DNA of 64,000 nt, taken from contig JAUCBN010000043.1 of assembly GCA_035048815.1 (NCBI GenBank), forward strand, positions 12,899,001-12,963,000. The letters are read 5' to 3'. Positions 35,074 through 47,140 of this stretch are shown here, piece after piece. The stretch's first letter is position 1; each line of letters starts with the position of its first letter. A program made the position numbers and the translations under genes. The DNA comes from Abelmoschus esculentus. Lineage: Eukaryota; Streptophyta; Magnoliopsida; Malvales; Malvaceae. The notes under the pieces were generated by a model that ran no database searches, was not told the DNA's origin, and worked only from the letters and a program-made list of their open reading frames with translations.

Positions 35074-36786
35074 ATGGATTCAGATCAGGGAAAGTTGTTT
35101 ATCGGTGGGATATCATGGGAAACAAGCGAGGATAGGCTAAAGGAATACTTTGGTCAATACGGAGACATCTTGCAGACTGTTGTTATGAGAGATAAGGTTA
35201 CGGGTAGACCTCGAGGTTTCGGGTTCGTTGTCTTCTCAGATCCGTCCGTCCTCGATACTGTTCTTCAAGAGAAACATACAATCGATGGTAGAACGGTGAG
35301 ATTCTTCCTGGTATTCTTTTGTTTTTGTATTTTTTGTTTGCGTTATGGTAACTATTGTGACTTTCCCTTTGTAATACTGATTTTAGGAAGGGAAATAAAT
35401 TTGGGGTTATATATATATATAATTCTGGGTTCATGTCTTTTTTCTCAATTATGTTGTATTTATTGTTAATTGTGAACTTTATACTTGATTTTCCTTGGTG
35501 TATGTTATATATTGATCGGTTAGCATAGTTTTTCTTATTGCTTTGAGTTCATCAAAGTTTGTGTATTTATCTCGTCTGTATTGTTATTGGCCTTGCCTAC
35601 TGCAAAAATAGTTACTGATTATAAGATACTTGTTTCACAGGTTGAGGCAAAGAGGGCTTTATCCAGAGAGGATCAGCAAACATCTGCTAGATCTGGTAGT
35701 TTTAATCAGGGTAGAAGTTCCGGAGGTGGTGGAAATATCAGGACCAAGAAGATATTTGTTGGAGGGTTGCCTCCTACTTTAAGTGAAGATGGTTTTCGTG
35801 AATACTTTGAGGCTTATGGTCATGTGACTGATGTAGTAATCATGTATGACCAGAATACTCAACGGCCTCGTGGATTTGGTTTTATCTCCTTTGAGTCTGA
35901 AGATGCTGTTGATAGGGTTTTGCACAAGAATTTCCATGATTTGAATGGCAAGCAAGTTGAAGTGAAGCGGGCCCTTCCTAAAGATGCTAATCCTGGTGGG
36001 GCTAGCCGAACTATGAGTGGTGGTTCTGGTGGTTTTGGAGGTTATCAGGGCTATGCTTCTTCCGGGAATTCAAGTTCTTATGATGGTCGTATGGACTCCA
36101 ACAGTTACATGCGGGCCCAGGGTACCGGAGCTGGCTTTCCACCTTATGGCTCGTCAGGATATGCACCTGGTTACGGTTATGGTCCTGCCAGTAATGGTGT
36201 TGGCTATGGTAGTTATGGCAATTATGGTGCTGCAGGTGCTGGTTATGTTTCCCCTGCTGGTGCAGCGTATGGGAATCCCAATGCTGGTTATGCAAGTGGG
36301 CCTCCTGGTGCCCCTAGAAGTTCGTGGGGTGCTCAGAATCCATCTGGTTATGGTGCAATGGGTTATGGAAATGCTGCTCCTTGGGGTGCTGGTAGTGGTG
36401 GCCCAGGTTCTGCAGCTACTGGTCAATCTCCCACTGGAGCTGCTGGGTATGGGAATCAAGGTTATGGATATGGTGGTTATGGAGGAAGTGATGGGTCGTA
36501 TGGGAATGCTGGATATGGGGCTGCTGGAGGTCGTTCTGGTGGTACTCCAAATAGTAATGCTAGTGCAGGTGGGGGAGACCTACAAGGTAGTGGTGGTGGT
36601 TACGTGGGAAGTGGATACGGAGATGTAAATGGAAGTTCAGGATATGGTAATGCCTCATGGAGGTCTGATTCATCCCAAGGTTCTGGAAGTTATGGTGGTG
36701 CTCAGGCAAATGGTCCTCATGGAGGACAAGGTGGTTATGGTGGGGGGTACGCTGGTGCACAGGGTCGACAAGCTCAACAACAGTGA
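35074..36786 (+). CDS. hnRNP-like RNA-binding protein, two RRMs plus Gly-rich tail
   Basis: Exon 1 is 35074-35295 and exon 2 is 35641-36786 (TGA), spliced ACG/GTGAGA to TTTCACAG/GTT, giving 455 residues. RRM1 has RNP2 LFIGGI (8-13) and RNP1 RGFGFVVF (47-54). RRM2 has RNP2 IFVGGL (112-117) and RNP1 RGFGFISF (151-158). The rest, from about residue 190, is a low-complexity Gly/Tyr/Ser/Asn tail (GYGSYGNYG, GYGYGGYGG) of the prion-like type that can drive condensate formation in this family. Such proteins bind pre-mRNA or mRNA in nucleus and cytoplasm. The N-terminal MDSDQGKLFIGGISWET and the single intron splitting RRM1 match the Arabidopsis RBGD/hnRNP A-B-like group (At2g33410, At4g14300) as I remember it. 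The frame is intact. Confidence 0.93.
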
Positions 36787-38400
36787 TCTATCACTGGAAA
36801 GACAACTTGATCTCATCCTCTTCTGTGCATAACCTTCGCCTTGCTCTTGTCATTGTGATGGTTTCTTATTCCCAGCAGTGGAGGCTCAAGTTGGATGCCA
36901 AATCACCTCGGGACTGGTTGGATTGCTTGAAACCCTGTAGTTTGCAGTATCTGTTTTGTTAATCATAATAAGTAGTTTTGAGGCATAATAGATGTCTTTC
37001 TTCAGTTGTGCTACTGAGTGTAGTTTAAATTTGGCTTGCTTTATATTTTCTTTGTTTTTTTCTTGCTGCTCCAGTACATTTCTTATCTATGGTAGTGTTT
37101 GAGCTATATTAGTTTATATAACTTAAGTTTGTGGTATCTTGCTATTTTGAGTATTTTATTGTTATTACTTATTTATATCCTCTAGGAAAGTTGGATGATA
37201 GATAATCATGCTTGATTTGATATGATCAGTAGGGTACGGAGAATTACAAAGGAATTTTAATGATAGCAGTGGAGCTATGGGCCACTTGGATTGATCGCTT
37301 GTAGTGGTAGCCGTAGCCTTAAACGTAGTGGTAGTTGACACTTGAGGATGTCATAATCATTTCCCCCTGTATTTGCCCTTGTTGTACAGGCGGAGAGATG
37401 CTCAGAGTTCAAAGGTGGAGTCAAGTGTCCACTCATGGCTGAACCTGAGCTGTGATGGAGGTTTTTCAGCAGAGGACTTGCTCATTTGAAATTTTGAACT
37501 AACCTGACATGAGAGAGGACCTTTCCCTCCCGCTGCTGCCCCAACACATTGAATTTTTGGCTTTTGAAATCAAAAAGTTCATGGATCTTCATCCAGGTTC
37601 TGTGGGTTTCATTCAAGTTGGAATTTGATTAGTGAATCAAACTGCTTGGAGCTTTGTTTACTCAAAGCTTTAGCTGTCTGCAGATCAAGATTGCAGTAGT
37701 CCCTAATTATTGAATCCTTTGATTCTTTGGAGTAGATCTCATACCATGATTATTGATTATTAGAGCATTGGAAAAGTATGTCCTTAAAGATTATCATTAG
37801 TTTTGAAATGAATTAATTGAGTTCTTCCCATTTACTGGCAGTAGGTTAGCCTTTCTCTTCTAAATTCTGTTGGTAACCTTTGATTTAATAACTCGTTAAT
37901 CTAGGAAGTTGGGAGGAGGTAGGGACTTGGGGTTGGGTTGAATTCTTCCATCATTCATTTATAGTATTTTAGTGCTGAGAGCATCTTGGACCATTGATTT
38001 TAGAAGTTCGTTGACTGCAGAAATGAGTTGGGGTTCAAATGTTGCAAAATACTAGTATTAGGCAACAAAACCCTCCGGTATCGACTTTTTCCTTTAAAGC
38101 TGTAAGCTAGTTAGGATTACCAATTGTGTGTGTGAACTGATACATTTGCTTTAGTTACTGCTGTAAAGAGAGTTCAAAATGGTTGACAGAAGGCAAGTAA
38201 TCAACAATGGTTGACGGAACGGTCGATAGAAGGTAAGTAATCGATGCAGGAAAGGTTGCATAGTTTCAATTTGGCAGCCTGCATGAATTAGTAATCCAGA
38301 GACATCGCAGAGTTTGGTAATAATGAAGTCCTATCTACAAGTTCACTTCGGTCTGTCTTCTCCATAACCATGTATGTACAACAGAACTGATAAAAAATGC
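36787..38400 (+). other. 3'UTR and intergenic DNA after the RRM gene
   Basis: The 3'UTR probably ends around 37000. The rest is less AT-rich than most of the window but shows no open frame with a recognisable domain. Confidence 0.45.
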
Positions 38401-38408
38401 ATGGCCAT

Positions 38409-38504
38409 GTACATAAATGTTTACTCGGGGAAAATTCCAGTATACCAGAGTCTGGATGCAGCATTCATGGCCGTTGTTATTCTAGCCAAAGAAGGTAGGC
38501 ATCC
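38409..38504 (-). pseudogene. Cyclopropane synthase exon/intron fragment
   Basis: Read on the minus strand, 38504-38446 encodes GCLPSLARITTAMNAASRL, then reaches the same splice donor position (GTATA) as exon 21 of the cyclopropane synthase gene at 56743. The following 37 nt (ATTTTCCCC, GTAAACATTTAT) match that gene's intron. Matching intron sequence means a DNA-level copy rather than a processed transcript. The fragment reads GCLPSLAR where the intact gene reads LCSPSLTR, so it may come from a different family member. Nothing else of the gene was recognised around it. Confidence 0.75.
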
Positions 38505-38704
38505 ATCGGTAGGAGTGTTTAAAATCGACCCAATAGGTATCCAATGGCTTAATAAACTCATAATGCAAGTTAAAAATACAAAAATGATATAGAAACATAC
38601 TAATAATATAGTATTGATATTAGATTTTTTGGGTTCTTGGGTATTCATTGAGTCGATTTTGAACACCTATATCCACTAGGAAGATGCATTCCTTGATAAA
38701 ATCC

Positions 38705-38964
38705 GAACTTCTGTATTTATTCTATATGAACTGTAATAACATGAACTTCTGTATTTATTCTATATGAACTGTAATAACATGAACCATCCCAAGCAAAATC
38801 TATGTTACTCAAACTCGAGTATATTTTAGAGTAGGTGGAGGATTTCTTCTGTTGCTCTAGTAACATGAACCATCCCAAGCAAAATCTATGTTACTTGAAT
38901 TCGAGTATAATTTTGAGTAGGTGAAGGATTTCTTCTGTTGCTGTAGTAACATGAACCATCCCAG
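38705..38964. repeat. Compound tandem repeat (2 x 38 bp, then 2 x 86 bp)
   Basis: 38705-38742 is repeated exactly at 38743-38780. Then 38781-38866 is repeated with a few changes at 38867-38952, and a third unit starts at 38953. Confidence 0.9.
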
Positions 38965-39755
38965 GTTAAATCCGAACCTTTAAATTTTTATTTATTTTCT
39001 ATTTTCTTCTGCTCATGTACCATCTTTTTATATGTTTTTATTTAATCAAGTCATTGTATTATCTTTTTATATATTTTAATACCAAAATAATTATTTATCA
39101 CTAAATTTTTAAAAACAATCAATAAACTTTCGAAACAGTTATGATATTGTCATTAATTTCTTTCAAAACTTATAAAATATCTGATCATTAAACTTAACAG
39201 AATTTTGTCACTAATTTGGACCATTTTGTATGCAAATTATAATTGACGATAAAAATTATAATCGACGATAAAAAAATTTATCCCTAAATTTGGACCATTT
39301 TGGATCATTAACAGAATTTTGTCATTAATTTGGACAATTTTATTCTATTTTAATTCAAAATTTCATCTTAAAAAATTATAATCGACGATAAAAAATTATT
39401 TTTTTAAAAGTTCGATGATTTTTTTTTATTTCAGCACATTGATACCTTACCCAAAGTATTATCCCTAAATGAATATCTATATTATATAAAAGAACGAGTT
39501 CCTAGAAACTTTTGAATCAACAAAAATATATTTCATGATTAATTTATAAATCTATATTGTAATTAAAATAATATAGCATTTTAATATGTTTCTAACTATT
39601 ATTTTATGAATTTGTTTCAGATTTTAGATAAAATTTAAATCATTATTTTGAAATCAATATCAAATCTTGGATTAAATAAATTAATTTCAAATTTCGAGTC
39701 AAATTTACTAGAACTATTTGGTGCTTTCTATAATTTATTTACTAGAGCTATCACC
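38965..39755. other. AT-rich intergenic
   Basis: No gene. Short repeated words AATTTTGTCA(C/T)TAATTTGGAC and AATCGACGATAAAAA occur several times at 39190-39400. Confidence 0.5.
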
Positions 39756-39759
39756 CCTT

Positions 39760-41100
39760 TAATACCGTCCCGTCTACAACATCAACCCATGCACCGGCCT
39801 CAATAATTTGGTGCGTTCAAAATTATTCAATTCGAAAAAATCGAATATTTTTTGAGAAAAAAATACTCAACCTAAGAATAGTTGATTTGGGTATTTTTTT
39901 GATAACCAGCTACCCGATTCGATAAATTTTAATATATATTTTTAAGTTAAATTATATTTTTATTTCAGGTTTTTAATATTTGTAACTAAAACTGAATTTA
40001 AATATTTAAATTATTTCTATAATTATATTATCTACTTTTAAATTTTAAAATTTTAAAAATATATTTTTATTAATTTTTTAATATAAAAAAACAAAATTAA
40101 TATTTTTAATATTAAATTTTAATATATATATATATAATATTCAAATATTGTAAAACCAACTTCAAATTATTGATTTTTGTGTTTGAATTATGTACAATGA
40201 ATTTTTAAATTTTATGTGTTTATTATATAATTTTCTAAAACATATAATTTTAATAAATAAATAAAAATGTGAAGTGTGTATCCATTATCTGATTATCCAA
40301 GTTTTACGAGTATTTAGGGTATCCAAATTAAATGGGCCAGGGTAAGGGCCAACAAATAAGTACCTGAAAAAATTGGCTACCCAAGAATAAACACTTATAT
40401 TGATAAAATTGGGTGTGAAAAAAATATCCGATCTAACCGATCTAATTATTCATTGACCTGATCCGAAAATTCAGATATTAGATCTAATTTTTAGACCGGA
40501 TATCCGATCCGTTTTAATTTTTTTGAATCAGATACTGATCGCGCTATTTCAAATTTTAGATTATCCAAAAATTCAAAAATTTAAATTTTTACGAATATTA
40601 TTTTTTTCCTTTTTAATAATTTGATACTTGTTACATCTAAAATTAAAATAAAAAACTAAAATATGACCTTAATTTTGAAAAAAAAATAATTAAATTAAAA
40701 TATATTTTTGGGTAATCAGATATCTGAATATCCGATGTTCGAAAAATCAAATATTTAAAAAAATTCAAATCAAATACGAATCACTATATCGCCAATCTAA
40801 AAAACCGGTTATCCAAAAAAACCAAATCAATTCAGATTCGATAATCGACAATAAACACCCTCAATTAACAATATATCTGATGCTATTGTGAACTCAAATC
40901 ACCCACATAATTCAAATTTTAAAGGATTTAAATTTAGAAATAAATAAATAAAAATATAAAACGCTGCCCATTATCCAAGTACCTAAATTTTACGAGTACT
41001 AATATCAAATATCTAACTTAAACTAGCCAAGATACTAGCCAACATAATTCGCCCACATACCTAAATAAATACTAATGAATAAATATTAGTCCCACCCACA
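39760..41100. mobile_element. Low-complexity non-autonomous element, long copy
   Basis: Begins near CCCATGCACCGGCCTCAA and carries words such as CGAATATTTTTTGAG, TTTTACGAGTA and GATATCCGATCC. A related copy lies at 44265-44713, continuing at 45492 after interruption by a hAT element. No coding capacity; borders approximate. Confidence 0.45.
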
Positions 41101-41159
41101 TCATTCTAATTATGATATAGTATTAGGGTTTTCTTTTATCCTATGCTTAGTCCTCCCAC

Positions 41160-41990
41160 CCACAAACCTAAAAACTTGTTTTAGGTGTTTCGATACACCT
41201 CCAACGATTTTATAAAACTTCAACGATTTTATAAAAAAAACGGTTAGGAACAGTATCGAAACAGGCTTTAGTTGTTTTGATACGATGAGCTAAGAGTTTC
41301 GATACACCTTGTAGGCGTTTCGATACCGATCTTAAATACAGGTTCAATGGCTATTTCCTAAAGTAGCAATATCGAAACGGCTTCCATGCGTTTCGATACC
41401 AGATGCACCAGAAACAGAAATTGGCCTTGAAACAAGCTTCAAACGGTTCAAAATCAATCCCAACGGTCACCAACAGCTAGAAGCTCAATTGGGATGATAA
41501 AAGAAAGTTTCAAGCATCAAGAAGACTAATGCTTCCATTGCCAACATCTTATGGTTCAAGAAATGTCTTAGAGCTTAATTCTCATCTTTTAGGTAGACAA
41601 CACTTGTGAGCTTAATATATATGTATACTCAAGTGTCTTAGGATTTAGTGAAAGCTTAGTTGAAAACAATTAGCCTTATTAGAAGGATTACGAGTTTGCT
41701 TAGAATTCTCTTTGTGAGTGAATTCCTAAGGCTCGGTTGTAAATTTTGGATGCTTGATTCGGGTTGTGAATCAAGGTTGTAGGTTATCCCTTTGTTCCTT
41801 AAAACGTTCAATTCTTAGTGAATTATGAAAATCATTAGTGGGAAGTTAAGATATTGGATGTAAGACTTGTGTTAGAACTCAGAACTACTCTAAATCCTTG
41901 TGTCTATTTTCATATCTTTTTGTTTTCACACAAATCCACCCAAATTATCACTTCTCCACAACTTGACAAAGATAATCGGTTGTCCATCGA
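41160..41990. mobile_element. LTR-retroelement remnant with GTTTCGATAC repeats
   Basis: Organised like 16720-17516: a cluster of GTTTCGATAC words, an AACGGTCACCAACAGCT segment, a transcript-like leader and an end CAAATCCACCCAAATTATCAC. Probably a diverged LTR of a Copia-type element. Confidence 0.4.
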
Positions 41991-42059
41991 GCATATACAA
42001 ACTTAACATAATAAGATTTATAAAATGTGCTACCATCTAATCACATCATAATTATAAAA

Positions 42060-43405
42060 AAAATCTTTTAAAACTACGCCGTTGTCCGAGGTAATTTGGA
42101 ACACCCTATTGTCATGGATCTAGAACCTTTCTAGTAAAACCGTGCGGCCTTAGGACTCAACTCGCCTAAGTCAGCCTCTACACAAAGCCCTCAAAGCTTT
42201 GTAACTCGCGGAAAGCAAACAAACGAAGAAAGGCAAATAAGAGAGAGAGCTTTTGAGTGGAATGTTTTGTATTTCTCAATGATGAAGTGACAAAATGAGG
42301 AGGGGTGAGCCTGTATTTATACTTGGCCCCCATCACATCCAACGGTTACAATTAAATTACATCGATGGCTAGGATTAATTCCCACCAACCACAAAGGCAT
42401 CATTCTTAGAATATTCTCGACTATACAAGGAAAGAATCTCCTATGTTCACATTACTTAAGTGGGCTATTCTAGAGGGCTTGACAGACCCAAAACCTTTGT
42501 GAAATAGGCTTGGACGGATTGGACTGTAACAACCCCACCGTTGGGCTTGTTGAACTCGCGGACCGTGACACTATCGTATCATGTCCGTATTGTTAAATTT
42601 TTAATGGTTTAGTTAATATTTTTTTTTTTGTTAAATCATGATAACGATTTTTTTTTATAATTATAGAACTATCATTTTAATTTGAAATGTTTGACTATAA
42701 ATGGTGATAATTGTTTTAATTAAATAGTGATTTAATTTAATTTTAGAAAAAATTAATTAAATAATTATGATCATTCCAAAATTAAAATCAGTTAGGTATA
42801 ATTATAATTAATGCTTATCAAATTAATAATACTAATTAATATTGTTATCACTAAACGGTTGAAAAATTAATTGGAGTATAATTATTTCACCATTTAATAT
42901 ATTTAAATGTTTAATTGATAAATAAAAATTGATGTTCGGTTGATCAGAATTTTTATATATTTTTATTTTTTTTAGGTTTTGAGTTTATGACTCAGCAAAA
43001 ATATTTCTTTCATTAGAGTCCTTTTTCAAAAAAATATTTAATTGATAATAATAAATGATCTATTAGTTTAATCAACATCATCTCGTGGGATGATTTATTG
43101 AATCTTTTAAGCAAGGTTATATGTTCAAATTCTAAAGTTGTGAAGGGAGTAAATCGAGTTGGAAGGTTGTCCTCATAATAAATTTTTATAATATTCGATT
43201 CAAATTAGTGACTAATATATTAAATATCAGTGATTAATAAAAAAAACTATTAATATAATTCTTTAGATTGAAAAATGATTTTTATAAGGCAAATAAAGTT
43301 TTGCTTAATTCAAACTATATTTTTGGGATAATGACAGGATTGGCCTAGATCTTTGGGGGTTGGTTCTAATGTGGAGCATGAACTTTAAAAATATTCTATG
43401 TGTCC
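42060..43405. repeat. Duplicated non-coding segment, copy 1
   Basis: Collinear with 46003-47140, from GGTAATTTGGAACACCC to GGTTGGTTCTAAT and ATTCTATGTGTCCC. It is interrupted by a solo LTR at 42110-42570. It contains AAGCAAGGTTATATGTTCAAATTCT, a SINE-like B box word, at 43110. Confidence 0.7.
42110..42570 (-). mobile_element. Solo LTR (461 bp)
   Basis: Starts TGTCATGGATC and ends GGACCGTGACA. CTAT is duplicated at 42106-42109 and 42571-42574. The duplicated segment at 46003 shows the empty site (ACACCCTATCATGTC). Strand is a guess. Confidence 0.7.
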
Positions 43406-43411
43406 CTAATA

Positions 43412-43850
43412 TAGCGGTGAGTAAAACTCGACCCGACTCAAAAAAAAATTAAAATTTTCAAGTTGAATCAAGGTGATAAAACTTAACTTGTTTTAATTCG
43501 AATCAAAATTACATTAACTTGATTTGACTCAAAAAATTTTAAATAAAATTTAAGTTGTAAAACAGAAATTCAAATAACTCGAATAATTTAAAATTTTAAA
43601 TAATTAGTGGATTAATTTTTAAATTTAAGTCATGTCCCTTAATTTTTTGATATATTTATATACCAATATAAAAAATATGAAGAAATATATTCCACATATA
43701 AAAAAATTATGATAAAATACATATGTATATTTTATATGATTAAAGAAAGACATTTAAATTAAAATCAAACTATACTATAATTATTAATTAAATTTATATA
43801 AAAACTCAAAAATTCAATTCGAATTTTATTAACTCAACTTGAAAAAAAAT
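43412..43850. mobile_element. Degenerate hAT-like MITE
   Basis: The left end TAGCGGTGAGTAAAACTCG matches the end of the 33794-34245 family in reverse. The interior has AACTCGAATAA words. The right end was not found. Confidence 0.35.
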
Positions 43851-44713
43851 GGCACGTGTTCTTTTTGTTGTTGATTGAATGATCGAAAGGTCTTTAAGAA
43901 AATTATCCTTTTCTTTTTAAAATTAAATAAAAAATTTAATAAGTCTTTTAAAGTACATATTCATTATAGATTTGTGCTTAAAATTCGTGGTTTTATTTTC
44001 TATAAAATCAACTTACAATTTTTTTTTATTATTATTATTATTATTATGTACATTAAGATTATTTTTATATAATTATTAATATTATTTCAAATTTAAATTT
44101 ATATAACTGTCTTATTTTAATTTGTACAAAAATAAGATATTATTAAAACTCTAGCGCCACTCTCTCAATTCTAGCCCAATCTTTTATTCACCAACAGTGG
44201 TGCTAGTTTCAGTGCTGATCTGGTAGTCTTTTTTTTCTCGTATTTTTTATATATATTTTAATATTATCAGCCCATGCATCAGCCTCAACGATTAATGGTG
44301 TTTAAAATTATCTGATAAAAAAAATTAAGTATTTTTTAAAAAAAATTATTCGACTCAAGAATAATTAAATCGTGTTTGATTCGATTTTTCTTGATAACCG
44401 GGAATCCGATTCAACCGAATAAGTTTTAGTATATATTTTTAGTATTGAATTATATTTTTATTTTAGGTTCTTAATATTTGTATCTAAAATTAAATTTAAA
44501 TCTCTAAATTATTTTTATGTTTATATTATGTACTTTTAAGTTTTTAATTTTTTAAACTTTAAATCAAAAATTTTTGTGGTTGGATTATGTACTATATATT
44601 TTTAATTTTTTTGTGTTTATTATATAATTTTTTTAAAATATTTAAATTTTAAAAAGTAAATAAAGATTTGAATAGAGTATCAGTACCTGATTACTCAGGT
44701 TTTACGGGTAGTC
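43851..44713. other. AT-rich DNA and short copy of the 39.8 kb repeat
   Basis: A TTA microsatellite sits at about 44027-44046. From 44265 the sequence is related to 39760-40320. No gene seen. Confidence 0.45.
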
Positions 44714-45491
44714 TAGGGGTGAGCGTTCGAGCGAGTCGAGTCAAAAAATTTCGAGTTATTTGAGTGGAGTCAATATATTTTACAACTTGAACTTTTTTTT
44801 GAATTTTTTTAGATTTGAGTCGGTTTTAGCGAGTTCGAGTTAAATTTGATTCGGTTTTTTAAGTTTATGTATAATTTTTAATTGTACTATTTATAATATT
44901 ATAGTATATTTTGATTCCAATTTAAACAACTCTCACTATTATTTTTTTATATGTGTAAATAAGATTTTTAATTTTGTTATTATTATTATTATTATTATTA
45001 TCATCAAATGCCTTAAGCATGAATATGTCATTTCATTAAATTATAAGCCCCGTTAAGAACCTTTTTCTTATCTAAAAAAGGCCAAACCATGATCAAAATA
45101 GTGATAAATAAAATAAATATATAAATTAAAAAATATATAAAATAAATAACATAGTTTAAATAATATAATATAAAAAATATAAATAAAAGTTGTATTAAAT
45201 AAAATATAAAATAAATATAAAAAGTGACTATATTGTAAATAAAAGAAAATTAAAAGGTAAAAATAAAGAAGATATAACTGAAATATAACTGAAAATAAAA
45301 TTACAGGACTAAATGTGCAATTAGACTCTGAAAATTTTTAAGTTATTTGAAAAATCGAAAAACTTAGAATTTTGAAAATTTGAACTCGACTCGAAATCGA
45401 AATTTTTTCGAGTTATTTGATTCAACTCGAATAACTTAAAATTAAAAAAAAAATCAATTTTTCAAGTTATGTCGAGTTTTATTCACCCCTA
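44714..45491. mobile_element. hAT-type MITE (about 780 bp) with internal AT-rich expansion
   Basis: Ends TAGGGGTGAGCGTTCGAG and GTTTTATTCACCCCTA. The outer parts carry TCGAGTTATTTGA words. The centre has a TTA microsatellite and a long ATAAA-rich tract. It interrupts the repeat shared with 39.8-40.4 kb. Flanking 8-mers GGGTAGTC and ACTGATAC do not match. Confidence 0.65.
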
Positions 45492-45672
45492 ACTGATACC
45501 AATAGTGGGTACTCAACTTAAACGAACTAAAATACAAACAAACAAATAAGTATTCGTAAAAATGAATATCTAATTTTTCAAATGATCAAAAACTAATATT
45601 AATAAATTTTAGTAAAAAAATAATATTAAAAAAATAGTGTTATGTTATTAAAAAAATAATATTATTACAAAT

Positions 45673-45835
45673 AGGGGTTGGTTCAAGTGGTAAGCAGTTT
45701 GATTTCGCTTAAGCAAGTCTCAGATTTGAGACGTTGTGTACATATAAAACCCTGCTGGATGACTCACCCACCAAAGTTAGGTGTACGACACGGGTCAATC
45801 TGATTAGTTAAGGTTAGACTCTGAACACTAGAAGA
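45673..45835 (+). mobile_element. tRNA-derived SINE
   Basis: GGTTGGTTCAAGTGGTAAGC (A-box region) and GTCTCAGATTTGAGAC (B-box region) lie 30-45 nt apart. The body ends GGTTAGACTCTGAACACTAG, followed by an A-rich tail. This layout is typical of plant SINEs. Confidence 0.55.
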
Positions 45836-46002
45836 ACAATAAAAAATATTACTAATGTTATCATATAATTATATTAGAATTATAAAAAAAATATTTATTA
45901 TTTTTGAAAATTAATCTATTGATAATTATTGTTATTTATTTTTATTTCCTTTCCTTTAATTCCAGGTTAGATAAAAAATGATTTTTTGCTTTTAAAACTA
46001 CT

Positions 46003-46349
46003 TCGTTTTGCCTAGGTAATTTGGAACACCCTATCATGTCTTGTCCTCATTGTTAATTTTTAATGGTTTAATTAATATTTCTCGTTAAATCATGGTTATT
46101 TTTATATAATTATAAATTATCATTTAATTTGAAATGTTGACTATTAATGGGATAATTGTTTTTCATTAAATAGTAATTTAATTTTAGTGGAATTAATTAA
46201 ATGTTTATGATCACCCCAATTTAAAATCAGTTGGGCATAATAATAAATGCTTACCAAATACTAATTAATATTGTTATTATTGAATGCTTGAAAATTTAAT
46301 TGGAGTACAATTATTTCACCATTTAATATATTTAATTGTTGCATAGATG

Positions 46350-46427
<78 letters not shown>

Positions 46428-47140
46428 CCATTAGACTAATCAATATGTTTCTGTCGGGTTTCAGATCAAATTAATTTTTTAACACATATATGATTTTATA
46501 AAGCTAATATATTTTGCTTTTTGGTGAGTTGTACGATGATTCGTATCAAATCTTTTATCATTTTTAATATATTTTTTTATTTTGGGTTACCTTCGGTTCA
46601 AATGATTTTGGTTCGAGTATATTCAATTTGATTGAAAATAGGATCACATCCATATCAGTTCAACTAAAAATCAAGTCAGCTTTTGGTTTAATTTGATTTA
46701 TTTTAGGTTTTGGATCAAGTTTGGATATCATATTCGGATTGATATCGAATCTCAGATTGGGTAAAATCGATTTGTGTCTCGGGTCAATTTACCACCTTTA
46801 GTCTTGTGAGAATGTAGGATGGTTTACTAAATCTTTTAAGCAATGTCACGTGTTCAAATTCTAACATCGTGAATATATTAAGTTAGGAGGTTATCTTTAT
46901 AACGAGTCTTTATAGTATTTGATCTGAATTAATCGATTAATAAATTAAATATTATTGATCGAACAAAACACACACATTAAACTACATATATAATTCTTTA
47001 GAACGAACATGGTTTTTTTTATAAGAAATTAAAATTTTACTTAAACCATATTTTTGGGATAATTACATGATTGGCCCAGAACTTTTGGGGTTGGTTCTAA
47101 TTTGACCCATAAACTTTCAAAATATTCTATGTATCCCCTA
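46003..47140. repeat. Duplicated non-coding segment, copy 2
   Basis: Homologue of 42060-43405 without the solo LTR. It has gained an AAT microsatellite and an extra 46440-46800 stretch of TCGGGTTTCAG/GGATCAAGTTTGG words. Confidence 0.7.
46346..46425. repeat. AAT microsatellite, about 26 units
   Basis: Uninterrupted (ATA)n. The poly-leucine frame on the minus strand is an artefact of it. Confidence 0.97.

Noticed and set aside
36011..36832. Long alternative frames on both strands inside the RRM gene
   Set aside because: They are shadows of the Gly/Tyr-rich repetitive exon 2; only the RRM frame has domain structure.
46261..46443. Minus-strand frame with a poly-leucine run
   Set aside because: It is the AAT microsatellite read in frame.
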